A stretch of DNA of 64,000 nt from Anaeromyxobacter sp. Fw109-5. Lineage in GTDB: Bacteria; Myxococcota; Myxococcia; Myxococcales; Anaeromyxobacteraceae. Positions 54,572 through 63,244 of this stretch are shown in pieces. A program made the translations under genes and the position numbers. Location: NCBI RefSeq assembly GCF_000017505.1, contig NC_009675.1, forward strand, positions 4,902,501 through 4,966,500, read 5' to 3'. How positions within the stretch are numbered: position 1 is the stretch's first letter; each line of letters opens with the position of its first letter. The notes beneath the pieces were generated by a model. That model made no database searches. It saw only the letters and a list, made by a program, of their open reading frames with translations, and had not been told where the DNA came from.

Positions 54572-55558
54572 GTGGCGACAGCTGAACAGCTTAAGGCGCT
54601 CGTGCGGAGCTTTGGCGAAGGCGATCAGGCGACCTTCCTTGCGGTCGCCATGCAGGTCGCTGCCTACGCCGCGCGCCAGGGCCACGGCAAGCTTGCCGAG
54701 GAACTCCGCGCCGCGATCGACGAGGTCAAGGCTCGAGGCGCCGTCGTTCCCCGCAGGCACGAGCCCCCCACCCCCCTCGTCCAGCCACGCGGCGAACTCG
54801 CCGGCATTCTCTCCGTCGCGTATCCGAAGACGCGGCTGAGCGAGATGGTCCTCGACACGTCCGTTCGCCGGAAGCTCGACCGCGTCCTGAAGGAGCATCG
54901 GCAGTCGTCGAAGCTCCAGGCGCATGGCCTCGCACCGCGGCACCGCCTCCTCCTCGTCGGTCCGCCGGGAAGCGGGAAGACGATGACGGCCGCGGCGCTC
55001 GCCGGCGAGATGAGCCTCCCGCTGTTCACTATCCAGCTGGACGGCGTGATCACGAAGTTCATGGGCGAGACGGCCGCCAAGCTCCGGCTCGTGTTCGACG
55101 CGATTCGCACCACGCGCGGCGTGTACCTGTTCGACGAATTCGACGCGATCGGCGGTCGCCGGACGGCATCGAACGACGTTGGCGAGATCCGGCGCGTGCT
55201 CAACTCGTTCCTGCTGTTCCTCGAGCAGGAGCGGTCCGACAGCCTCGTCGTAGCGGCGACGAACCACCCCGACCTCTTGGACCGAGCGCTATTCAGACGG
55301 TTCGACGACGTCGTCGAGTACGGAGCGCCCGAGGGCGCTGCGATCGACCGCGCCATTCGCGCGAAGCTCGGCGCATTCAACATCTCCGGCCTGAGCTGGC
55401 CTCGCGTTCGCACCGCAGCACGAGGGCTCAGCTATGCCGAGATCGCGAAGGCGTGCGAGGACGCGTTGAAGGAAACGGTCCTGGCCGACGGCCGAAACGT
55501 CTCCACGCAGTCGCTCGTTGAAGCGTTTCGCGAACGACGCAGAACCCGACGAAAGTAG
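54572..55558 (+). CDS. ietA: AAA ATPase of an IetAS-type defence pair
   Basis: A 328-residue AAA ATPase. Residues 1-85 are a helical N-terminal domain (YAARQGHGKLAEELRAAIDE). Walker A is GPPGSGKT at 130-137, Walker B LFDEFD at 187-192, sensor 1 is in VVAATNHPDLLD, and the Arg finger region is ALFRRFDD. The neighbour, 21 bp downstream, is a subtilisin-like protease. AAA ATPase plus S8 peptidase is the two-gene composition of the IetAS anti-phage system, first known from plasmid exclusion. Start: GTG at 54572. Confidence 0.85.
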   Translation: MATAEQLKALVRSFGEGDQATFLAVAMQVAAYAARQGHGKLAEELRAAIDEVKARGAVVPRRHEPPTPLVQPRGELAGILSVAYPKTRLSEMVLDTSVRRKLDRVLKEHRQSSKLQAHGLAPRHRLLLVGPPGSGKTMTAAALAGEMSLPLFTIQLDGVITKFMGETAAKLRLVFDAIRTTRGVYLFDEFDAIGGRRTASNDVGEIRRVLNSFLLFLEQERSDSLVVAATNHPDLLDRALFRRFDDVVEYGAPEGAAIDRAIRAKLGAFNISGLSWPRVRTAARGLSYAEIAKACEDALKETVLADGRNVSTQSLVEAFRERRRTRRK

Positions 55559-55579
55559 GTCCGTCGGCCGAGAAGGGCC

Positions 55580-58018
55580 GTGGCCAAACCGAGAATTCGC
55601 CGACATCTCTTCGTCCGAGACGCTCCGAACACGGAGCGTTTCACGTCTGTGCACGCAGGTGGCGGGAAGCCGCGGGTCAAGGCACAGGATCGCGGCGCTC
55701 ACGCGCGCGATCTGGAGGCGGAGCTCGATACCGCCGCTGCTGCGGCGGAAGACGCCGACCGACCGGTCAGGATCGACTTTCATAGCGAACCCGGCTTCGA
55801 GCTTGCCCTCGCGAGCCTCGACTCGACGCGGCCTGGCGCGTACGAGCTGCTGGCCGTTCGGCACGATGGTGACGTGACAATCGCGACGGTCCTGGTCGAA
55901 CGAAAGAGCATCAAGCACTTCCGAAAGGCGATTGAGGAATACGCGGCGAAGGACACGCGGAAGGGCCTACCGGCGCACGAGCGGCTGATCGCGAACATCT
56001 CGGCGATTCACCGCGCATCCGTGCGGTCCATCTGGACGGATGAAGGCGCGCCGTTCCCAGCTAACGGGGAGGCGATGTGGTGGGAAGCGTGGCTCCGCCG
56101 ACGTGAGGGAGCGATCGCCGGTTTCAGGGCTCGCGCCGTCGAGCAGGGACTGCGGCCCGGTCCTCGAACGCTGGCCTTCATCGACCGGCTCGTCACCACC
56201 GTGTACGGCACGGTCGAGCAGATGGGAGCTCTGTTCGAGGAGGACGACGCCCTCGCGGAGCTCAGACGCGCGAAGGAACTCTCAACGGAGTTCTTAAGCC
56301 TCACGCCCCGGGAACAAGCTGAGTGGGCGCGAGATCTTCGGCGCAGGGTGGTCCCCCCAGGACCCGATGCGCCTTCCGTGTGCCTCCTCGATACGGGCGT
56401 CAATCGGGGGCACATCCTCTTGGAGCCGCTCCTCGATGCGAGGTCCACGCTGTCCTGCGACGAACAATGGGGCGCGAACGACCACAATGGCCACGGGACG
56501 GAGATGGCGGGCCTGGCCGGGTTCGGAGACCTCGCACCGCTTCTGATGTCTGGCAGCCTCGTTCCAATCCGTCACCGGCTCGAGAGCGTGAAGATCCTTC
56601 CTCCCGCCGGGAACAACGAACGCGAAGTCTACGGCGCCCTCACTCAGGAGGCAGTGGCACGCGCAGAGGCTGCGAATCCGGACCGCGCTCGCGCCGTATG
56701 CCTCACGGTGACGACCAGGGACGGCCGCGACCAAGGAAAGCCGTCTTCCTGGTCCGCCGCGATCGATCAGTTCGCCGCGGGGGCGCTCGATGATCAGCGA
56801 CGCCTGTTCTGTGTTTCGGCGGGGAACGCGGACGTCGACGACGCGATGAACTACCCGACGAGCAACGAAACCGACTCGATTCACGACCCTGGGCAGTCGT
56901 GGAACGCCATCACAGTGGGCGCGCTCGCGGACCGCGTCGATATTACAGAGCCCGAATTCCACGGCTGGTCCGCGGTGGCGCCAGCCGGTGATCTCGGACC
57001 CTGCAGCACGACCTCGTCCACGTGGCCCGGGCAGAGGCGGTGGCCGATCAAGCCCGAAATCCTGATGCCGGGCGGCAACATCGCAATCAACCCGGACCGG
57101 ACCGTCGTGGATGCGACGGACAGCCTGTCGCTCCTGACGACGCACTGGATGCCCATCGAGCGGCAGTTCACGACCTCTGGCGACACGAGCGCGGCCGCTG
57201 CCTTGGCGGCGCGCTTGGCTGCGCGTATCCAAGCGGACTACCGTCAGCTCTGGCCCGAGACGGTTCGGGGCCTGATCGTCCACGCCGCCGAGTGGACCGA
57301 GGCGATGCGAAGGCGATTCCCCGCCAAGAACGACGTCGAGAAGCGGCTCAGGTTCTACGGGTTCGGTGTCCCCGACGAAGCTGCCGCGGTTCGAAGCGCG
57401 GACGATGCGCTGACGCTCATCGCCCAGAACACGATTCAGCCATTCATAAAGGAGAAGAAGGGCAAGAGCACACGGTTCGTCACCGCGGATATGCACGTTC
57501 ATCGGCTGCCATGGCCGACGGACGTTCTCACCGAGCTCGGAGAGAGGGACGTGGACCTCCGTGTGACGCTCTCGTATTTCATCGAGCCAAGCCCGGGTGA
57601 GCGGGGATGGAAACAGAGGCACCGGTACGCGTCGCACGGCCTCCGGTTCGAGCTTAAGACCGCCACCGAGACATTCGAGCAGTTCCGAACCCGTATCAAC
57701 CGTGCGGCGCGCGCCGAGGATGAGAAACCTACGAGCAAGGGCGACCAACGGGGGTGGACGCTTGGCCCCGATCTGCGCACCGCCGGATCGATTCACTCCG
57801 ACACATGGACCGGCCCGGCGATCGACCTCGCGCGCCGCAGTGCGATCGCCATCTACCCCGCGATCGGTTGGTGGCGGGAGCGGCACCATCTAGGTCGATG
57901 GAACCAGAAGACGAGGTACTCCCTCGTGGTGTCGATCCGGACACCAGGGATCGAGACCGACATCTACACCCCGGTTGCGATCCAACTCGGCATCCCCGTC
58001 CCGACCGAGATCGCGTGA
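55580..58018 (+). CDS. ietS: Subtilisin-like serine protease of an IetAS-type defence pair
   Basis: An 812-residue intracellular S8-family peptidase; no signal peptide is present. A 260-residue N-terminal region precedes the protease domain. The catalytic triad is D271 (LLDTGVN), H305 (DHNGHGTEMAG) and S537 (TTSGDTSAAAA), with the oxyanion Asn N416 in CVSAGNAD. The C-terminal region (about 600-812) is beta-rich and may bind the ATPase or a target. All catalytic residues are intact, so the system looks functional. The start codon is GTG at 55580. Confidence 0.88.
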   Translation: MAKPRIRRHLFVRDAPNTERFTSVHAGGGKPRVKAQDRGAHARDLEAELDTAAAAAEDADRPVRIDFHSEPGFELALASLDSTRPGAYELLAVRHDGDVTIATVLVERKSIKHFRKAIEEYAAKDTRKGLPAHERLIANISAIHRASVRSIWTDEGAPFPANGEAMWWEAWLRRREGAIAGFRARAVEQGLRPGPRTLAFIDRLVTTVYGTVEQMGALFEEDDALAELRRAKELSTEFLSLTPREQAEWARDLRRRVVPPGPDAPSVCLLDTGVNRGHILLEPLLDARSTLSCDEQWGANDHNGHGTEMAGLAGFGDLAPLLMSGSLVPIRHRLESVKILPPAGNNEREVYGALTQEAVARAEAANPDRARAVCLTVTTRDGRDQGKPSSWSAAIDQFAAGALDDQRRLFCVSAGNADVDDAMNYPTSNETDSIHDPGQSWNAITVGALADRVDITEPEFHGWSAVAPAGDLGPCSTTSSTWPGQRRWPIKPEILMPGGNIAINPDRTVVDATDSLSLLTTHWMPIERQFTTSGDTSAAAALAARLAARIQADYRQLWPETVRGLIVHAAEWTEAMRRRFPAKNDVEKRLRFYGFGVPDEAAAVRSADDALTLIAQNTIQPFIKEKKGKSTRFVTADMHVHRLPWPTDVLTELGERDVDLRVTLSYFIEPSPGERGWKQRHRYASHGLRFELKTATETFEQFRTRINRAARAEDEKPTSKGDQRGWTLGPDLRTAGSIHSDTWTGPAIDLARRSAIAIYPAIGWWRERHHLGRWNQKTRYSLVVSIRTPGIETDIYTPVAIQLGIPVPTEIA

Positions 58019-58086
58019 CACGTCCTCCCCGTCGGTCGCGCTCGACCGGCGTGAAGAAGCGACCGTAACGATCGTCAGGAGGGGAA

Positions 58087-58329
58087 ATGCCTCAAGAACG
58101 ATTCGCCCGTCGTCATCCGCGAACGGTGCTCCTCGTCGCGCTTAGCCTCTGGGGCGGAGTTCCAGCGCAGGCGTAGGACCGGCCCGGTCCCGGCACGCCG
58201 AAATCTATCGCACTGCGATTCGCGTGGCCCGCGACGCTTGAGGCGGACGTCGATACGGCGGCACTAGATTCGACTCGGACCGACCCGCGACGACGGGCTT
58301 GGTCGCTTGGAGGAGCGCCAGTCCACTGA
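58087..58329 (+). pseudogene. Remnant of a secreted-protein gene, amber codon after the signal peptide
   Basis: AGGAGG and ATG at 58087 start a perfect signal peptide: RRHPRTVLLVALSLWGGVPAQA, with an AQA cleavage site. The very next codon is TAG (58174-58176). The frame then continues for 50 codons (GTPKSIALRFAWPATLEADVD...) to TGA at 58327. This reads as an exported protein inactivated by a nonsense mutation and truncated at the 3' side. A 29-codon leader peptide is the alternative. Confidence 0.55.
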
Positions 58330-58400
58330 TAGCTTCCGGCCCCTCCGCTCCAGCTGCGCAGCGCGATTCGGATCTCGTCGTTTGTGGTTGTCGTCGTCAA

Positions 58401-58432
58401 GCGCCCGCGAAGCGGGCGCGGAGTCGAGGGCG
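58401..58432. repeat. REP-like element (half copy)
   Basis: GCGCCCGC-GAA-GCGGGCGC (58401-58419) followed by GGAGTCGAGGGCG, the inner hairpin and right part of the element seen complete at 43524-43569. Confidence 0.6.
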
Positions 58433-58449
58433 CCGCTGGCCGCGTAGCC

Positions 58450-58500
58450 GGCACGGCCTCGTCGAACGAGAGCGGTCCACCTCGGCCGCAGCGAGCGCGT
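58450..58500 (-). pseudogene. Possible remnant of an integrase C-terminal end
   Basis: Read on the minus strand the sequence gives AEVDR and, after a one-base shift, LSFDEAV. The live integrase at 43361-44752 has AEVDRLSFGAAV at the end of its catalytic domain, and the DNA is similar there (CGAACGAGAGC and GTCGACCTC-like). With an adjacent REP-like element this may mark the edge of an older insertion. The match is short. Confidence 0.25.
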
Positions 58501-58600
58501 CACGCCAGTGCTCCAGGCAGGCGCCCAGGCTGTGTTTGGCAGAAGTTGTTGCGACGAGGACCGGTTGCGACCGCGGCCTCCGGTCCACTACGACGAGGAC

Positions 58601-59134
58601 ATGCTCGCCTACCTCTTCTGGCACTGGCCGGCGCCCACGGTCGACGCCGCGCGCTACGCGGAGGCGCTCGTCGCGTTCCACCGCGCCCTCGCGTCCAGCG
58701 CTCCTCCCGGCCTGCGCGCGTCGCGCGTCTTCGAGGTGGAGGCCGCGCCGTGGCTGGCGATCCCGCGCGCGTTCGAGGACTGGTACCTCGTGGACGACTT
58801 CGCCGCGCTCGGCGCGCTCAACGACGCTGCCGTCTCCGGCGCCCGCCGCGACCCGCACGACGCGGCCGCCCGGCTGGCGGGCGGAGGCCACGGCGGCGTC
58901 TACCGCCTGGTCGCTCCAGGCCTCGGGAGCGCCGCCCTCGATCGCACCACGTGGTGCTCGAAGCCCGACGGCGTTCCGTACGCCGAGTTCCTCACGAGGC
59001 TTCCTGCCGGCGAGACCTGGCAGCGGCAGCTGGTGCTCGGGCCGGCCCCCGAGTTCTGCGTCGTCGGCGTGGACGCGGCCGCGGCGCTCGGCGGTGTGGC
59101 GGTCCCGGCCCGCCGCATCCACGCCTCACCTTGA
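58601..59134 (+). CDS. Conserved-looking hypothetical protein
   Basis: A 177-residue soluble protein starting MLAYLFWHWPAPTVDAARYAEAL, with VFEVEAAPWLAIPRAFEDWYLVDDFAALG in the middle and WQRQLVLGPAPEFCVVGVD near the end. The pattern of alternating helices and strands with many aromatic residues recalls dimeric alpha/beta-barrel-type small proteins, but no family is claimed. The ATG at 58601 is preferred because the 31 upstream in-frame codons overlap the possible integrase remnant. Confidence 0.6.
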   Translation: MLAYLFWHWPAPTVDAARYAEALVAFHRALASSAPPGLRASRVFEVEAAPWLAIPRAFEDWYLVDDFAALGALNDAAVSGARRDPHDAAARLAGGGHGGVYRLVAPGLGSAALDRTTWCSKPDGVPYAEFLTRLPAGETWQRQLVLGPAPEFCVVGVDAAAALGGVAVPARRIHASP

Positions 59135-59154
59135 GGCCGGCGCGGCCGGACCAC

Positions 59155-59266
59155 GGGCGCACCCGACCCAGGGCGCACCCGACCCAGAGTAATCGTCTCC
59201 AATTCATGACGCGCGGAGGGGCAGGAGCGAACTCAGGGGTCTCGTCATCTTCCGTCATGACGCGCG
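59155..59266. repeat. Short tandem and direct repeats in an intergenic region
   Basis: GGGCGCACCCGACCCA is duplicated exactly in tandem (59155-59170, 59171-59186). TCATGACGCGCG occurs twice, 51 bp apart (59204-59215, 59255-59266). The rest of the 256-bp gap to the next gene holds nothing recognised. Confidence 0.6.
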
Positions 59267-59390
59267 AAGCGCCCGCTCCGCGCGCGTCAACGGATCGGCG
59301 CGTCGCTTCGTGATCGCCCGCCTCGGCGCTCCGCAGCAGGGTGCACCCTGCTCGCGAGACATCGAAGCAGATCTCGGCGAGCATCGCGGG

Positions 59391-59873
59391 ATGCACGCGA
59401 CCCTCCTCACTGCCGCCCTGCTCCTCTCCGTCCCCTCGCGGGCCGGGGACGCCGATCCCCGCTCGCTCGTCGGACGGCCGCTCCCCGAGGCCGCGCGCGG
59501 CGACTTCGCTGCGTGGAAGCTCCAGGACACCTGGTTGGTCGACGAGCCCGGGGCAGCCAAGGGGTACGGGTGGGTGATCTGGACGCGCCGTGGCGAGGCG
59601 GCCGTGTTCCTCAGGAAGGGAGCCAGGGTGGCGGACGCGCTGCGGGTCTCGGTGCCGCGCGGCCACGCGATCGGGTTCGCCTGCACCCCCGCCGGCTCGG
59701 CCGGCCCTGACCCGGACGTCGTCGCGCTGGTCGACGATCCGCCGGTGCCCCAGGGAGCGCGCTGCGTGTTCTCGAGCCCCCGCAAGGCATGGCGGCTCGA
59801 CCGCAGCCGCGGCCGCATCGAGCCCGTCACGCCGGCCGGGATGCGGTGCCAGCGATCCTGCCCCTGGGACTGA
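59391..59873 (+). CDS. Exported hypothetical protein
   Basis: A 160-residue protein with a signal peptide (MHATLLTAALLLSVPSRAG, likely cleaved before DADP). The mature part is rich in Trp, Gly and Pro and has four cysteines (FACTP, GARCVF, GMRCQRSC), suggesting disulfides. No family is recognised. The ATG at 59391 opens the signal peptide and is preferred to the upstream frame. Confidence 0.6.
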   Translation: MHATLLTAALLLSVPSRAGDADPRSLVGRPLPEAARGDFAAWKLQDTWLVDEPGAAKGYGWVIWTRRGEAAVFLRKGARVADALRVSVPRGHAIGFACTPAGSAGPDPDVVALVDDPPVPQGARCVFSSPRKAWRLDRSRGRIEPVTPAGMRCQRSCPWD

Positions 59874-59881
59874 GAGGCGGA

Positions 59882-60619
59882 TCACTCCCGCGACAGCTCG
59901 CGCGCGAGCGCGCCCCGCATGCCCTGCGCCGCGCGCTCCATCGCCTCGGGGCCGCGCTCCAGGTGGAACGGGCTCACCCGCGGGACCCCCAGGAGCGCGA
60001 TGGCCTGCATGCGCGGGCGCTCGGGGATGCGGAGCGCGGGGCTGCCCCTCCGGCGCCACGGCGAGCGCGAGGTGAGGTGATGGTAGAGGACGCGCTCCCC
60101 GGCGACCGCGCCGGCGAGCCCGGGGCGGTCCAGGACGCCGCCGTCCAGGTACAGGCGCCTCCCGATCCGCACCGGGTGGAACAGGAGCGGCAGCGCGCAG
60201 GATGCGTGAAGCGCCGGAGCGAGCTCCCCGGCGTCGATGACGGAGGTGCGCCTCGCGAGGACGTCGAACGCCGACACGGCGAGCGGAACGCGGCACCGCT
60301 CGAACGTCCTCGCGGGAGCGAGCGCCTCGAGCCGCGCGCGGAACCGCGCTCCGCGCAGGAGCCCGAGCCCGGGGCGGAGATCCCAGAAGTGCTCGCGGCG
60401 CAGCGCCACGAGCTCCTCGCAGAGCCGGCGCGCCGGGACCCCGGCCGCCCAGAGCCCTCCCACGAGCGCGCCCGCGCTCGAGCCGAGCACGCGCGCGGGG
60501 AGCAGCCCCTCCTCCTCGAGGACCCGCACCACCCCCGCGTGCGCGTAGAACCCGAAGAACCCTGACGACAGCGCGAGGGTGAAGGGTCCCGAGGCGAGCC
60601 ACTCCCGGAGCGTGGGCAC
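59882..60619 (-). CDS. Patatin-like phospholipase
   Basis: A 245-residue lipid acyl hydrolase. The oxyanion loop is [20 protein letters not shown], where SGFFG replaces the usual GGGxRG. The nucleophile serine is in [11 protein letters not shown] and the catalytic Asp in [12 protein letters not shown]. The altered oxyanion loop may change activity. The GTG at 60619 is used although no clear ribosome binding site precedes it. The gene converges on the exported hypothetical gene. Confidence 0.85.
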   Translation of the reverse strand: MPTLREWLASGPFTLALSSGFFGFYAHAGVVRVLEEEGLLPARVLGSSAGALVGGLWAAGVPARRLCEELVALRREHFWDLRPGLGLLRGARFRARLEALAPARTFERCRVPLAVSAFDVLARRTSVIDAGELAPALHASCALPLLFHPVRIGRRLYLDGGVLDRPGLAGAVAGERVLYHHLTSRSPWRRRGSPALRIPERPRMQAIALLGVPRVSPFHLERGPEAMERAAQGMRGALARELSRE

Positions 60620-60699
60620 GGCGGCAGCATGCCGTCGGGCGGCGCGGGGCGCAACGCCGGAGGCGGCGGCCCGCGGCTCCTCCGCCCGCGACGGCCGCG

Positions 60700-61356
60700 T
60701 CAGCGGGAGCCGCGCAGCACGAGGTCGCCTTCCGTCACGCGCCCGTGCAGCTCGACGAGCCGCACGTCCGTGAACCCAGCCGCCGAGGCCGCCGCGACGA
60801 GGGCCCCGTTCTCGTGGAACCGGAACCCGTGCCGGGTGACGCCGCCGAACTGGCGGAGCTTCGCCGCGCTCGAGAAGCCCAGGGTGAGGAGGCCGCCCGG
60901 CCTCAGCACGCGGTGCAGCTCGCAGAACGCCCGGGCGAGGTCGGGCCAGAAGTAGACCGTGTTGGTGGTCGCCACGACGTCGAAGCTCGCGTCCTCGAAA
61001 GGGAGCGCCTCGACGACCCCGATCTCGAGCCGAGGCTCCTCCGATCCGCGGAGTCGATCGCGTCGCGCGCGAAGCCACGCGACCGCCGCCTCGGACGGAT
61101 CGACGCCGGCGAGGCTCCGGACGCCGCGGCGGTGCGCCAGCTCGAGCAAGGCCCCGCCGCCGAAGCCGACGTCGAGGAGCCGGCAACCCGCCGTGAGCTC
61201 CACGCCCTCCAGCGTCGCCTCGATGAGGTCGCGGTTCCCGCGGTTCAGCGCTCGGGTCATGACGGTGCGACCGAACCAGCCACGTGGCCTGGCCAGCTGC
61301 CCGGCGATGATGGCGGACACGGGATTCAGCAGCCGGTACAGAAGAGCTTCGCGCAT
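60700..61356 (-). CDS. Class I SAM-dependent methyltransferase
   Basis: A 218-residue methyltransferase with motif [16 protein letters not shown], an acidic motif II ([13 protein letters not shown]) and the [47 protein letters not shown] core of the UbiE/small-molecule type. AAGGAGG lies six bases before the ATG at 61356. The substrate is unknown. It is 81 bp upstream of the patatin gene on the same strand. Confidence 0.88.
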   Translation of the reverse strand: MREALLYRLLNPVSAIIAGQLARPRGWFGRTVMTRALNRGNRDLIEATLEGVELTAGCRLLDVGFGGGALLELAHRRGVRSLAGVDPSEAAVAWLRARRDRLRGSEEPRLEIGVVEALPFEDASFDVVATTNTVYFWPDLARAFCELHRVLRPGGLLTLGFSSAAKLRQFGGVTRHGFRFHENGALVAAASAAGFTDVRLVELHGRVTEGDLVLRGSR

Positions 61357-61710
61357 CTACCCTCCTTAGATCGGGTCCAAGATGCGATCGCGAGTCTCGC
61401 ACGCTGGGCCTCGATGTCGGAGCGCGCGACCAGGGCTCCCGGATCCGGGCGGGTGCGATCGCCACGCGGCGGGCCACTTTGCGGCCCCTCTCGCGCGAAG
61501 CGAGCACGTTCGGTGAGTGCCCCGGTCCGCGCGACCTGGAGGCGCGACCTCGCCCCGCAGCTGACCGCGATCAATCGCGCCGCCCTCCGGATGGCGCAGC
61601 CTGAACGGATCATGACGAGGTCCTCCGGGCGACGCTCGATCCCCGGCTGACCGGCGCGTGTGGCGTGAAAGCTCGGTGGTCCCTCGATTCGACATCCTGG
61701 AGGTCTCCAG
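61357..61710. other. Intergenic region, nothing recognised
   Basis: The 354 bp between the divergent methyltransferase and CstA genes contain no supported gene or clear promoter. There is one perfect 12-bp palindrome, CCCGGATCCGGG. GGAGGT precedes the CstA start. Confidence 0.5.
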
Positions 61711-63153
61711 ATGGTCCTGTTCCTCGCAAGCGTGGCGGCGCTCGTCGTCGGCTACGCGATCTACGCCAAGGTCGTCGAGAAGGCGTTCGGCATCGAGCCG
61801 AGCCGGCCGACTCCGGCGGTGGCCATGGCGGACGGCGTCGACTACGTCGTCCTGCCGCAGTGGAAGATCTTCCTCATCCAGCTGCTCAACATCGCCGGGC
61901 TCGGGCCGATCTTCGGGCCCATCCTCGGCGCGCTGTACGGCCCGGCGGCCCTACTCTGGATCGTGATCGGCACCCTCTTCGCGGGCGCGGTGCACGACTA
62001 CTTCTCGGGCATGCTCTCCGTCCGCAACCGCGGCATGAGCATCCCCGAGGTCGTCGGGCGCGAGCTCGGCGCCGGGCTCAAGCAGTTCATGCGGGGGTTC
62101 TCGATCCTGGTGCTGCTGCTCGTCGGCGTCGTCTTCGTGCTCGGCCCGGCGAAGCTGCTCACGACGCTCTCCGGTATGCCGACGCCGTACTGGGTCGCCC
62201 TCATCTTCGCGTACTACTTCCTCGCCACGATCCTGCCCATCGACCAGATCATCGGCCGCCTCTACCCCATCTTCGGCGCGGTGCTCCTGTTCATGGCCAT
62301 CGGCCTCACGGCGGCGCTGTTCGCCCAGGGCTACGACGTGCTGCCGAACGTCACGCTCGAGAACCTGCACCCGACGAAGCTGCCGCTCTGGCCGCTCATG
62401 TTCATCACGATCGCGTGCGGAGCGATCAGCGGCTTCCACTCCACGCAGTCGCCGCTCATGGCGCGCTGCATCTCCAACGAGAAGCAGGGCCGCGCGGTGT
62501 TCTACGGCGCCATGGTCGGCGAGGGTATCGTCGCGCTGATCTGGGCGACGCTGGGGATGTCGTTCTACCAGAGCCCCGAGGCGCTCAACGCGGTCATCGC
62601 GAGCGGCGGCCCGGGCGCGGTCGTGAACGAGGTCTCCCTCACCCTGCTGGGCAAGTTCGGCGGCGCGCTCGCGATCATCGGCGTCGTGGTCCTGCCCATC
62701 ACCTCGGGTGACACGGCGTTCCGCGCCGCCCGGCTCATCGTCGCCGACTTCCTGAAGTACCCGCAGAAGCTGAAGCTCGCTCGCCTCTACCTCGCGGTGC
62801 CGCTGTTCGCCGTCGGGTACCTGATCTCGCTCACGAAGTTCGACGTGCTGTGGCGCTACTTCGGCTGGGCGAACCAGACCCTCGCCACGCTCGTCCTCTG
62901 GACCGGCGCCGTGTACATGGTGAAGCGGCGGAAGGCGCACTGGATCGCGACGGTCCCGGCCGCGTTCATGACGACCGTCTCCGTCGCCTACCTGGCGAAC
63001 GCCAAGATCGGGTTCAACCTGCCGATCCCGGTCGCGACCGGCGCCGGCGTCGCCGCGTCGATCGCCGCGCTGATCGCCTTCTTCGCGCTGTTCAGGCCGA
63101 GCCGGGTGCAGGCGCTGGCCGCCGAGCTCGAGGAGCTGGATCGGGCGGCCTGA
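61711..63153 (+). CDS. cstA: CstA-family carbon starvation transporter
   Basis: A 480-residue inner-membrane protein with about 12-14 transmembrane helices. The CstA family core is visible: GIEPSRPTPAVAMADGVDYVVLP, then FIQ-like LIQLLNIAGLGPIFGPILGALYGPAALLWIVIGTLFAGAVHDYFSGMLSVRNRG, SGFHSTQSPLMAR and LPITSGDTAFRAARLIVADF. It is the short form (E. coli CstA has about 700 residues). Family members import peptides or pyruvate. GGAGGT lies just upstream of the ATG. Confidence 0.93.
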   Translation: MVLFLASVAALVVGYAIYAKVVEKAFGIEPSRPTPAVAMADGVDYVVLPQWKIFLIQLLNIAGLGPIFGPILGALYGPAALLWIVIGTLFAGAVHDYFSGMLSVRNRGMSIPEVVGRELGAGLKQFMRGFSILVLLLVGVVFVLGPAKLLTTLSGMPTPYWVALIFAYYFLATILPIDQIIGRLYPIFGAVLLFMAIGLTAALFAQGYDVLPNVTLENLHPTKLPLWPLMFITIACGAISGFHSTQSPLMARCISNEKQGRAVFYGAMVGEGIVALIWATLGMSFYQSPEALNAVIASGGPGAVVNEVSLTLLGKFGGALAIIGVVVLPITSGDTAFRAARLIVADFLKYPQKLKLARLYLAVPLFAVGYLISLTKFDVLWRYFGWANQTLATLVLWTGAVYMVKRRKAHWIATVPAAFMTTVSVAYLANAKIGFNLPIPVATGAGVAASIAALIAFFALFRPSRVQALAAELEELDRAA

Positions 63154-63244
63154 CGCGGGTCGCGCCCCGGCCTCGCCACCGGCGAGGCCATGGCGGCGGC
63201 CGGGGCCGCGCCGCGAGCGGGCGCGGGCCCCGGCCGATCCCTCC

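Noticed and set aside
58944-58957. GCACCACGTGGTGC palindrome as a fourth member of the 46.8-47.2 kb family
   Set aside because: Only the inner part matches, the flanks differ, and it lies in coding sequence with normal codon use.
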